Below the pieces are notes generated by a model that did no database searches, was not told where the DNA came from, and was given only the letters and a program-made list of their open reading frames with translations. A stretch of DNA of 64,000 nt from JAKFWF01 sp963732635 (GTDB lineage Bacteria; Pseudomonadota; Alphaproteobacteria; Rhizobiales; Hyphomicrobiaceae), in contig CAVTAL010000024.1 of assembly GCA_963732635.1 (NCBI GenBank), positions 62,001 through 126,000 on the forward strand, in the 5' to 3' direction. The number at the start of each line of letters is the position of its first letter. Within the stretch, counting starts at the first letter, position 1. The translations under genes were made by a program, and so were the position numbers. Shown here piece by piece: positions 57,374-64,000 of the stretch.

Positions 57374-59707
57374 TTAAAGCGCGGCGGCGTGCTCGTAAAT
57401 GTCCTCTTCCTGCGCATTGTGGATGCGCACCAGGGCCTCGATCGACTCGATGACCCGCTGCGCATCTCGGACCAGATAGCGGTCGGCATCCTTCGCCTCG
57501 AGCCCGTCGGACAATCGCAGCAGCAGCCGGGCCAAATGGGCGATTTCGCGATGAGCGCGGCTCATCGCATCGAGGCCGTGACCGTCGGGTAGAAAGCGGG
57601 CAAGACGCGGGTAGACGATGCTCTCGTCCTCGCGCTCGTGCTCGGTGATCTCGGCGGCGACCAGCCGCTGCGCCTCGTCGATCAGACGAACGGCCTGCTC
57701 CGGCTCGGCGTCGTCCAGCTGATCGGCGATACCTCGCAATCGGTCGAGAGCCTTTTCCAGAGCGACGTGTTGGTCCGCCAGCACCTTCGCCGCCGAAGCC
57801 GGCATCGACGCATGCGCGTGCCGTCTGCCGGGCCACAGCGCACGCAGTGCGTTGAGGATTACAGCGACGTCGATTGCCTCCTGGGTCAACGCGCCGGCGA
57901 CAGGCGGTAGCCAACCAAACGCGGCCGCCGCCATGGCAACACCGGACAGCGCCATGCCGACGATGATGCTCTGCAGTGCGATCCGGCGGGCCCGACGGGC
58001 GATGGCAACGGCTTGTGAAACCCGATCCAGTCGATCGACCAGCACAACGACGTCAGCGGCTTCCGAAGACGCGCTGGCGCCGCGCGCGCCCATGGCGATA
58101 CCGACATCGGCGGCGGCGAGCGCCGGCGCATCGTTGATGCCGTCGCCGACCATCAACGTCGGATGCAAGCGTTGTTCGGTCGCTACTGCATCGACCTTGT
58201 CGGATGGCACCCGATCGGCCAGCACCGCGTCGAGGCCGAGCGCGGCGCCGATCGTCTCGGCGGCATCGGCACGGTCGCCGGTAACCATGATGATGCGCGT
58301 GATACCGCTCGCCCGCAGCGACTGCACGGCGCGCGGCGTCTCCCGGCGCAGTTCGTCACCGAGCAACAGAGCCGCCACGACCTTGCCGTCGACCGCGATG
58401 AAGACGCTGAGTGCCGAACGCCAGGCGGCGCGGCGGAGCGCGCGGGCTGCCCAATCGTCGGGGCGCCTGCCGCCACCGACCAATTGATGCGAACCGACGC
58501 GAACCGCTCGACCATCGACCGTGCCTTCCAACCCGGCGCCGTGGGTTTCCCGCACGTCGGCCGGCATCGCCAGCGCCAGACCCTTGGTGGTCGCGGCGGC
58601 GATGATCGCGGTTGCCACCACATGGTGCGACGCCTGCTCCAGCGATGCCGCAAGCCGCAGCGCCTCGTCGGCCGACTGACCGGGCGCGACTTCGATGGCG
58701 ACCAGCCGGGCACCACCCACCGTCAACGTGCCGGTCTTGTCGAAGATCACCGTATGCGCGCGCGCCAGCGCTTCCAGCGGCCCGCCGCCCTTGATGAGGA
58801 TGCCATGGCGCGCCGCCTGCGATACACCGGCGATAAACGCGACCGGCGCCGCCAATATCAGTGGACAGGGCGTCGCCGCCACCAACACCGCTAGGCCGCG
58901 CAACGGGTCGCCCGAGAACAGCCACGCCGCACCGGCAACGATCAGCGTCACCGGCAACAGCAACAGCGCATAGCGATCGGCGAGACGAATGAACGGCGAC
59001 TTCGCCGTCTGGGCGGCGGTGACCATTCGCACGATGCCCGCGTACGTGCTTTCGCCAGCGCTCGCGGTGGCGCGTAGTTCGAATGTATCGCCCGCATTGA
59101 TGGTGCCACTGAAGACCGGGCCGCCGCTGCGCTTGTCGACCGGCATCGGCTCGCCGGTCAGCGCCGCCTCGTCCAGTGTCGCCGTTGCGCTGACGATCAG
59201 GCCATCGACCGGAATGACCTCGCCGCCGCGCACCAGCAGGCGATCACCGATGCCGACGGTTTCGACGGCAACGTCCTCGACCTGGGCGTCACGCAGTCGG
59301 TGGGCGACGCGGGGCGCCCGGTCGATCAACGATTTCAGATCGCGCTCAGCGCGGCCGACCGCGAAATCCTCAAGCACGTTGCCGCCCGAGTACATGATCG
59401 CGACGACTGCGCCGGCCAGTGGTTCGCCGAGTACCAAGGCCGCCGTCATCGAAACGAAGGCGACAGCATCGACTCCGAAACGGCCGGCCAGGAAATCGCG
59501 CGCGATCGAGATCGCGAGACCCGCGATCACCGGCACCGTACCGGCCGACCACAGCCAATCGGCGGCTCGCGGCGACCCGAGCAGATAGGCGATCAAGCCA
59601 AGCGTGAAGCCTGCCAGCGCGACAACCACCATTGAGCGACGGGCATTGCGCTCGGTGAAGAGATCCTCACGGCGCCACCACGCCGGAGCCCCAGCTTCCG
59701 TGTCCAA
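57374..59707 (-). CDS. P1B-5-type metal-transporting ATPase with C-terminal hemerythrin domain
   Basis: A 777-residue heavy-metal P-type ATPase. Actuator motif LDEAALTGEPMPV, transmembrane metal motif VAATPCPLIL, phosphorylation motif VIFDKTGTLTVGG, nucleotide-site HHVVATAI, and VGDGINDAPALAAADVG. TPCP (not CPC or SPC) defines subgroup P1B-5, linked to Ni/Fe export. There is no N-terminal metal-binding domain. Residues about 640-777 form a hemerythrin-like domain with the ligand series DQHVALEKAL, TEHEREDESIVYP, AHREIAHLARLL and IHNAQEEDIYEHAA, which would bind a di-iron centre and may sense oxygen or iron. Frame intact. Confidence 0.92.
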   Translation of the reverse strand: MDTEAGAPAWWRREDLFTERNARRSMVVVALAGFTLGLIAYLLGSPRAADWLWSAGTVPVIAGLAISIARDFLAGRFGVDAVAFVSMTAALVLGEPLAGAVVAIMYSGGNVLEDFAVGRAERDLKSLIDRAPRVAHRLRDAQVEDVAVETVGIGDRLLVRGGEVIPVDGLIVSATATLDEAALTGEPMPVDKRSGGPVFSGTINAGDTFELRATASAGESTYAGIVRMVTAAQTAKSPFIRLADRYALLLLPVTLIVAGAAWLFSGDPLRGLAVLVAATPCPLILAAPVAFIAGVSQAARHGILIKGGGPLEALARAHTVIFDKTGTLTVGGARLVAIEVAPGQSADEALRLAASLEQASHHVVATAIIAAATTKGLALAMPADVRETHGAGLEGTVDGRAVRVGSHQLVGGGRRPDDWAARALRRAAWRSALSVFIAVDGKVVAALLLGDELRRETPRAVQSLRASGITRIIMVTGDRADAAETIGAALGLDAVLADRVPSDKVDAVATEQRLHPTLMVGDGINDAPALAAADVGIAMGARGASASSEAADVVVLVDRLDRVSQAVAIARRARRIALQSIIVGMALSGVAMAAAAFGWLPPVAGALTQEAIDVAVILNALRALWPGRRHAHASMPASAAKVLADQHVALEKALDRLRGIADQLDDAEPEQAVRLIDEAQRLVAAEITEHEREDESIVYPRLARFLPDGHGLDAMSRAHREIAHLARLLLRLSDGLEAKDADRYLVRDAQRVIESIEALVRIHNAQEEDIYEHAAAL

Positions 59708-59765
59708 GATCTTTACCAGTCCTTGAAGTTGTCAGGGCCGGACGCGCTGATCACATGCCCGATCT

Positions 59766-60137
59766 TCAATCGAGATCAACGACGGCCTTGATGAAGAAAG
59801 TCCGCTGCACGCCATCGTGCTCGGTGAGTGAAACGTACTCGCCCGGTACGAAGCGGTGCTTGTCGAATTTAAAGCCGGGCTCGTCGTCGTCGGTCGATTT
59901 GGGGTTGTAGTCGAAGGCCCAGGTGCCGCCACGCCGATGCACGAGACGACCGATCTCGCCTGGCTGGCCCGGCCAGAAGCGGCGGACGCGGCACCGATCG
60001 CGATTCGCCTTCCACTCGATTGCATCGAGATGGCCTTGGTCGTCCAGCGGTGCGATGAAGTCATAGCCGCGATCGTGACTACCACTAGGAAAGTCGTGAT
60101 CGCGGGCGAGTTCCAGTCGGACTTGCTTGAGGCTCAT
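59766..60137 (-). CDS. small protein of unknown function in the stress island
   Basis: A 123-residue soluble protein. It begins MSLKQVRLELARDHDFPSGS; GGAG eight bases upstream selects this ATG over the one at 60149. Rich in Asp, His, Arg and Trp, it includes RGYDFIAPLDDQGHLDAIEW, CRVRRFWPGQPGEIGRLVHR, WAFDYNPKSTDDDEPGF and VPGEYVSLTEHDG. It looks beta-rich; no family recognised. It lies between a usp gene (21 bases away) and the ATPase gene (58 bases away) on the same strand, so it is probably co-expressed with them. Confidence 0.75.
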   Translation of the reverse strand: MSLKQVRLELARDHDFPSGSHDRGYDFIAPLDDQGHLDAIEWKANRDRCRVRRFWPGQPGEIGRLVHRRGGTWAFDYNPKSTDDDEPGFKFDKHRFVPGEYVSLTEHDGVQRTFFIKAVVDLD

Positions 60138-60158
60138 GACGGTCTCCAATTTTCGGGA

Positions 60159-61001
60159 TCAATGCGACAACAATACGGGGAGCTGCGTGTGTTGCATGAT
60201 GTGCTTCGAAGCGCCGCCGAGTATGAATTCGCGCAACCGCGAGTGACCGTAGCAACCCATCACCAGCAGATCCGAGCCGAAGGCCTGCGACTGACGCAAC
60301 AGCTCGTGGCCGACATCGGCACCGATCGCCGAGGCCTGCGAGGCGACGCACTTGATGCCTTGCCGGGACAGCATGGCGCACAATTCAGCGGCCGGCACAT
60401 CGCCGGCTACTTCCGGCTCTTTCTCGGGATTGATCCAGACGACATTGACGCTTTCCGCCAGTTGCAGCAGCGGCATGGCATCGAACACGGCGCGGGTCGC
60501 TTCCCGTCGGGCATTCCAGGCGATCGTCACGATCTTCGGCGGCATCGCCGCCTTGCCGAAGTTGGGGATGAGCAGCAACGGGCGCCCGCATTCGATCGCG
60601 ATCCGCTCCGGCTCCTCCAGCATGCTTGAATAGCGCCATGCCGGGTCCTGCTGGTTTACGATCACGATATCGGCGGTGCGAGCTTGCTCGATAATCACGC
60701 CGGCTGCCGTGGCGAACCCGGCGTCGGCTTCGCGCCACTCTGACTGGAATGTCCGGCCTTCGGTCGCCTTCGTGAACAGGGTCTTCAACGCCGCCATGTC
60801 GCTCTGATAGGCGTCGCGGTGCTGATCGACGCTCACTGTCACGCCGGTGCCGTCCATTGCCGGCACCACCACAAACGGCGGCATGACCGCAAGTCCGATC
60901 AGGTGCGCGCGCATGCGATCGGCCATCGACACAGCGGCCTCGACGAGGCGCGGCGCGCGCTCGACATCGGCCAGATGCACGAGAATGGTTTTGTAGGTCA
61001 T
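60159..61001 (-). CDS. universal stress protein, tandem UspA
   Basis: A 280-residue protein of two Usp domains: MTYKTILVHLADVERAPRLV at the start, PPKIVTIAWNARREATRAVF opening the second domain and LLVMGCYGHSRLREFILGGA near the end. It is closely related to the tandem Usp proteins at 50.0 and 51.8 kb. It appears to be the first gene of a minus-strand unit with the 123-residue protein and the P1B-5 ATPase; a TTGA-N6-TCAA site lies about 150 bases upstream. Frame intact. Confidence 0.92.
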   Translation of the reverse strand: MTYKTILVHLADVERAPRLVEAAVSMADRMRAHLIGLAVMPPFVVVPAMDGTGVTVSVDQHRDAYQSDMAALKTLFTKATEGRTFQSEWREADAGFATAAGVIIEQARTADIVIVNQQDPAWRYSSMLEEPERIAIECGRPLLLIPNFGKAAMPPKIVTIAWNARREATRAVFDAMPLLQLAESVNVVWINPEKEPEVAGDVPAAELCAMLSRQGIKCVASQASAIGADVGHELLRQSQAFGSDLLVMGCYGHSRLREFILGGASKHIMQHTQLPVLLSH

Positions 61002-61149
61002 GTTCAGCCCCTTTGCTCGTTGCGGCAGGCGACAAGTGCTCGGCGGTGCTCGATGGAGATATAGTCAAGCGGAAGGCGCCGTGTCAGGGCGTCGCTCGGC
61101 AACAGCGGCTCCCTGTGATGAAGGTTGCCACGCCGACGAGCCCGCACGT

Positions 61150-61163
61150 TTGATGGTGATCAA
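61150..61163. promoter_or_regulatory. FixK/FNR-type site in front of the usp-ATPase unit
   Basis: TTGATGGTGATCAA has intact TTGA and TCAA halves and is symmetric over TTGAT/ATCAA. It overlaps the stop codon of the gene at 61160-61726 and lies upstream of the usp start at 61001. A class II start site would be near 61115, giving a leader of about 114 bases, similar to the arrangement at 51561. Confidence 0.6.
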
Positions 61164-61726
61164 GACGGCCGATGCCGTATTTCGGGGCTCGCCCTGATCT
61201 CGACCTCGGCGGCCGCCAGCCGGCGATAGAGTTCGAGATCGCGACGGATCGGCCACCAATCGTAGAGAAAGATCTCAATCGGCCGCCAGTTCGCGACCCA
61301 GCCGAGGATCAGGAAGCTCTCCTCGAAGATCCGCCCCCAGGGCCGTGGCGCCAGCACCCCGCCGATGTATTGGCTCGCCAGCAGACATAGCACCAGGAGC
61401 GGCAGGCCGACCGCGAGATGCCGCCGGCCGCTGCGGAACAAATCCCGCAGCTGCAGCTCGATGCGGCGAGCCCGATAGGCGAAAAAGTTTGCCATCGCCG
61501 TGGGCAGGCCGCGCTCGCCCGCCATCAGCGCCTGATCTGGCGGCAGGTGAATCACCACGCGAAACGGTCGCCCGGTTCGAAGTTCACGCGCATAGTCGAC
61601 GACGTACTCCTCGGCGCCGGGATCGATGTCGCGCTCATGAAACGGCGAAGGATCGAGCGAATTGAAGAGTTGCGCCACTTCGCGCACGCGCAACTCAATG
61701 ACTTCTGGCTCCAACGGAGCGGCCAT
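61160..61726 (-). CDS. membrane protein of unknown function
   Basis: A 188-residue protein. A soluble N-terminal half (LRVREVAQLFNSLDPSPFHE, DIDPGAEEYVVDYARELRTG) is followed by two hydrophobic helices (HLAVGLPLLVLCLLASQYIG and SFLILGWVANWRPIEIFLY) and an amphipathic end (WWPIRRDLELYRRLAAAEVE). No family recognised with confidence. The FNR-type site at 61150 overlaps its stop codon. The start at 61726 lacks a strong ribosome site. Confidence 0.7.
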   Translation of the reverse strand: MAAPLEPEVIELRVREVAQLFNSLDPSPFHERDIDPGAEEYVVDYARELRTGRPFRVVIHLPPDQALMAGERGLPTAMANFFAYRARRIELQLRDLFRSGRRHLAVGLPLLVLCLLASQYIGGVLAPRPWGRIFEESFLILGWVANWRPIEIFLYDWWPIRRDLELYRRLAAAEVEIRASPEIRHRPS

Positions 61727-61777
61727 GACTTTACGACGCTCCGATCTCAGTCAGTCGCGCCACGGCACGAGATGCGA

Positions 61778-62275
61778 TCAGCGCCGGTTGAAACTGATCG
61801 ACGCCTTGCTCATGCCGATGCCCTGGGTCGTGATGTTGACCGAGTGCTGCGACTTGCTGAATGAAACCGCCATCGAGCCGCTGAAGCCGCCGCCGGCGAG
61901 GCTGAGCGACATGCTGTCGCCACTAGCCTTTCCGGTCGCGTTGCCGCTGGCATTGAATGTTCGTTCCTCCCAACTGCCAGAGGCGCGCGCACCGTCGATC
62001 TTGAGGCGGCTGCGCATGTGAATGGGATTGCCCTGTCCCTGGCACTGAATGGCCATGTGCAGTTCACTGCCGCCGCCGGTGTAGTAGGCGGTGCAGCGGA
62101 TGGTCTCCGTGCTGCCGTCGGTATAGTGGATGCGTCCGCTGCCACCCCAATTGCCGAGCAGCGTCGTGACGACCGCACTGTCGGCGGCCAATGCCGGTGC
62201 CGAAATCGCGATGCCCACCGCGACGGCGAGCGCCGCCGCCGATCGAATGGTCGATGCAAGACCCAAATCGCTCAT
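61778..62275 (-). CDS. secreted protein of unknown function
   Basis: A 165-residue protein with a signal peptide (AAALAVAVGIAISAPALAAD). The start at 62275 (MSDLGLAS) is preferred over 62287 because GGAGG lies just upstream of it. The mature part is a Gly/Ser-rich beta structure (LLGNWGGSGRIHYTDGSTET, GKASGDSMSLSLAGGGFSGS, SVNITTQGIGMSKASISFNR) with two cysteines. No family name can be given. It lies 43 bases downstream of the Mce-like gene on the same strand. Confidence 0.72.
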   Translation of the reverse strand: MSDLGLASTIRSAAALAVAVGIAISAPALAADSAVVTTLLGNWGGSGRIHYTDGSTETIRCTAYYTGGGSELHMAIQCQGQGNPIHMRSRLKIDGARASGSWEERTFNASGNATGKASGDSMSLSLAGGGFSGSMAVSFSKSQHSVNITTQGIGMSKASISFNRR

Positions 62276-62318
62276 CACTACCTCCACCCAAGTCTGGTTG
62301 CTGCGATTATTGCACGGA

Positions 62319-63452
62319 TCATCCCGCCGAGTTCATCGCCTTCAGCGCCCACGGCACGAGTTCGCCGACGACGCGTCCGAAGGCCTCGTCGAGCGCACCA
62401 GTCATGCCGCTACCGTCATTTGTCTTGGCGGGAACCGCGGCTCGGAAGATGCGCACTTCCACAACCTTGCCGTCATTGCGCAGCACCTTGGCGGCGAGTT
62501 CGACCTCTCCCGTCGTCGCGGCCCCGATCGCCATGTGGAAGCCGCGGATGTCGACTAACACCTGATGCTCGGCCGTGACGCCTTCCGGCGCGCGCGCAAA
62601 TATGCGCAGCAGCCCAGCATTCTCGAAACTCTGGATAATCCGCGCCTGCAACAGCTTCGGCAGCATGTCGGGCCACTGGGCGTTTTCCAGGATCGGCTTC
62701 TGAGCCTCGCCACCGCGCAGCAGCACCTTGTCGGTATCGAACGTGCCAAGCCCGGTCAGTTCAGGGATCAGAACCTGCCCGGCCGGCAGTTTCGCCAACT
62801 CAGCGAACTGGCGCACCGCGGTCAACTCGAAAATGCGGGGCGGCGATTTCTGGCCGCCACCGGTCATCCGCTCGAGCCCCGCGACGATCCCATCGACGCG
62901 GTCGGAATTGCGGGCGAGCGCACTGGAGAACGCACTGATGCTGGCAATGGCGCTGCGCAGCGGCTCGGCATTCTCGACCACCAGTCCGTCGATGTGGCGC
63001 AAGGTCTCGCGCGCGACCTCGGTGACGTTCTGGCCGGTATTGGGATCGGCGACGAGCATCGGCGGCGCCTCACCGGTGGCGACCAGCATCGGCGCCGCTG
63101 CTACTCCGCCGAACAGTGATACTACCGGCGCGCCGGTCAGCCCCTGGAACTCGATCGCGGCGCGTGTGTCGGCTCGCACCGGCGTCTTGCGGTCGATAGC
63201 GACCGAGACGACAATCTGGCGTGGCTGATCCGGATTGAGATCGAGCGCCGTGACTTCGCCGACGCGAATACCGTTGAACAGCACCGCCGAACCCTTGAGC
63301 AGACCCGACACCGTCTTCTCGTACTGGATGCGGTAGACTGACCGCTGCAGCATTGCGCCCGAGTTGTTCAACCAATAGACGAAGCTGAATCCGGCTACGA
63401 TCGCGGCCAGCGTAAAAGCTCCGATCAAGACATAGCGTGCCCGAATTTCCAT
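62319..63452 (-). CDS. MlaD/Mce-domain protein fused to ABC-type auxiliary lipoprotein-like domain
   Basis: A 377-residue protein. One N-terminal helix (YVLIGAFTLAAIVAGFSFVY) is followed by an Mce/MlaD domain (GLLKGSAVLFNGIRVGEVTA, TPVRADTRAAIEFQGLTGAP). From about residue 200 there is a region like the ABC_trans_aux (PqiC-type) lipoproteins (GTFDTDKVLLRGGEAQKPIL, AQWPDMLPKLLQARIIQSFE, VLVDIRGFHMAIG), usually a separate protein. The ATG at 63452 places the membrane helix at residue 8. It carries lipid between membranes with the ATPase encoded next to it. Confidence 0.85.
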   Translation of the reverse strand: MEIRARYVLIGAFTLAAIVAGFSFVYWLNNSGAMLQRSVYRIQYEKTVSGLLKGSAVLFNGIRVGEVTALDLNPDQPRQIVVSVAIDRKTPVRADTRAAIEFQGLTGAPVVSLFGGVAAAPMLVATGEAPPMLVADPNTGQNVTEVARETLRHIDGLVVENAEPLRSAIASISAFSSALARNSDRVDGIVAGLERMTGGGQKSPPRIFELTAVRQFAELAKLPAGQVLIPELTGLGTFDTDKVLLRGGEAQKPILENAQWPDMLPKLLQARIIQSFENAGLLRIFARAPEGVTAEHQVLVDIRGFHMAIGAATTGEVELAAKVLRNDGKVVEVRIFRAAVPAKTNDGSGMTGALDEAFGRVVGELVPWALKAMNSAG

Positions 63453-63462
63453 GATAGTCCCC

Positions 63463-64000
63463 TCAACCACGGGCTTCCAGATGCCGCTGCTCGATCGCCT
63501 GACCGCGCTTGCCGCGAAAATACGACTTAACCCACGGATGCTCGCTTTGCAGCATCGCCGGCAACGCGCCGATCGCCACAACCTGACCGTCGGCCAGCGC
63601 GGCGATCCGGTCGCACACGGTTCTCAGGCTATCGAGATCGTGCGTGACCATGAATACCGTGAGGCCGAGTGTACGCTGCAAGGTGCGGATCAGGGCGTCG
63701 AATTCACCAGCCGAAATCGGATCGAGGCCCGAGGTCGGCTCGTCGAGAAACACGATATCGGGCTCAAGCGCAAGCGCGCGGGCCAGCGCCACACGCTTGG
63801 TCATGCCGCCGGAAAGCTCCGACGGGAATTTATCCGCTTCGCGCGGACCAAGGCCAACCAGCGCGAGCTTGGTCAGTGCAACCTCGTCCATCAGCCGTTC
63901 TGACAGCGCCAAATGCTCGCGCATCGGAAACTGCACGTTCTCCTTGACCGTCAGCGACGAGAACAAGGCTCCCTGCTGAAACAGCACGCCCCAGCGCCGC
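63463..64000 (-). CDS. MlaF-type lipid ABC transporter ATP-binding protein, partial
   Basis: The C-terminal about 178 residues of an ABC ATPase; the gene continues past the right edge. Visible are the Q-loop (LFQQGALFSSLTVKENVQFP), the signature LSGGMTKRVALARALALEPD with Walker B IVFLDEPTSGLDP, and the switch histidine in TVFMVTHDLDSLRTVC. The TSGLDPISA stretch and the following Mce-domain gene identify it as the ATPase of an Mla/Mce-type phospholipid transporter. Ten bases separate it from the Mce gene. Confidence 0.92.
   Translation of the reverse strand, partial: RRWGVLFQQGALFSSLTVKENVQFPMREHLALSERLMDEVALTKLALVGLGPREADKFPSELSGGMTKRVALARALALEPDIVFLDEPTSGLDPISAGEFDALIRTLQRTLGLTVFMVTHDLDSLRTVCDRIAALADGQVVAIGALPAMLQSEHPWVKSYFRGKRGQAIEQRHLEARG

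Noticed and set aside
59765..59779. Possible FixK/FNR site (TTGATCTCGATTGA on the minus strand) near the end of the 123-residue protein gene
   Set aside because: The second half is TTGA instead of TCAA, so the site is not palindromic, and it lies over a stop codon.

Overview
The window looks like chromosomal DNA of a GC-rich alphaproteobacterium, most likely Hyphomicrobiales (Bradyrhizobium / Rhodopseudomonas / Pseudolabrys-like). The reasons are the phoR-pstSCAB-phoU-phoB order, ATGA and GTGA translational coupling, a CtrA-type site (TTAA-N7-TTAA), several FixK/FNR-type sites (TTGA-N6-TCAA), paired YafK-like L,D-transpeptidases and a P1B-5 ATPase with a hemerythrin tail. I see no rRNA, tRNA, CRISPR array, transposase or phage gene. 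No species call is possible without a database.

Layout. 1-2.4 kb: end of a DoxX-like gene, a tartrate/isopropylmalate-type dehydrogenase and a DMT permease. 2.4-9.1 kb, minus strand: the whole phosphate system phoR, pstS, pstC, pstA, pstB, phoU, phoB, with a Pho box in front of pstS. 9.1-12.4 kb: acetoacetyl-CoA reductase, ureidoglycolate lyase, a GH5 hydrolase and two doubtful small ORFs. 12.4-18.8 kb: aspS, carrying an in-frame palindromic insert, then an RND efflux adaptor and pump. 18.8-24.6 kb: histidine utilisation, hutF divergent from hutI-hutH-hutU. 24.6-31.6 kb: aldo/keto reductase, DsbD-type N-terminal domain protein, peroxiredoxin, thioesterase, a CopG/VapC toxin-antitoxin pair, SMP-30 lactonase, an orphan sucD and an extensin-like protein. 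31.6-38.3 kb: stand-alone PAS protein, caspase-like protein divergent from an MBL hydrolase, M28 peptidase, small membrane protein, secreted nuclease, GH114-like protein. 38.3-41.7 kb: XdhC and a MobA-like transferase for molybdenum cofactor, then a saccharopine-dehydrogenase-like gene coupled to DUF4166. 41.7-48 kb: YqhA-type membrane protein, two L,D-transpeptidases (one behind a CtrA site), accA, RidA, creatininase-like amidase, a secreted unknown. 48-50 kb: a biotin-dependent acyl-CoA carboxylase alpha chain. 50-61 kb: a stress island. 61-64 kb: small unknowns, then an Mla/Mce lipid-transport operon that runs off the right edge.

The most coherent unit is the 50-61 kb island. Four universal stress proteins, a predicted APH-like kinase fused to a P-loop kinase, an ADP-forming acyl-CoA synthetase fused to a GNAT acetyltransferase, a P1B-5 metal ATPase with a C-terminal hemerythrin domain and two unknown small proteins sit together. 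Four TTGA-N6-TCAA sites lie in front of its transcription units. I infer a low-oxygen (FixK/FNR-type) module that joins metal export, acyl-CoA/acetylation control and stress proteins.

Sequence quality matters here. At least 30 single-base frame breaks interrupt otherwise well-conserved genes, including the essential aspS and sucD. They concentrate in 22.7-31.6 kb, where hutU alone has about ten, while 15.7-22.7, 48-50 and 51.8-64 kb are clean. Most are repaired by removing one base. I therefore treat the broken genes as functional genes in a sequence with indel errors, not as pseudogenes.
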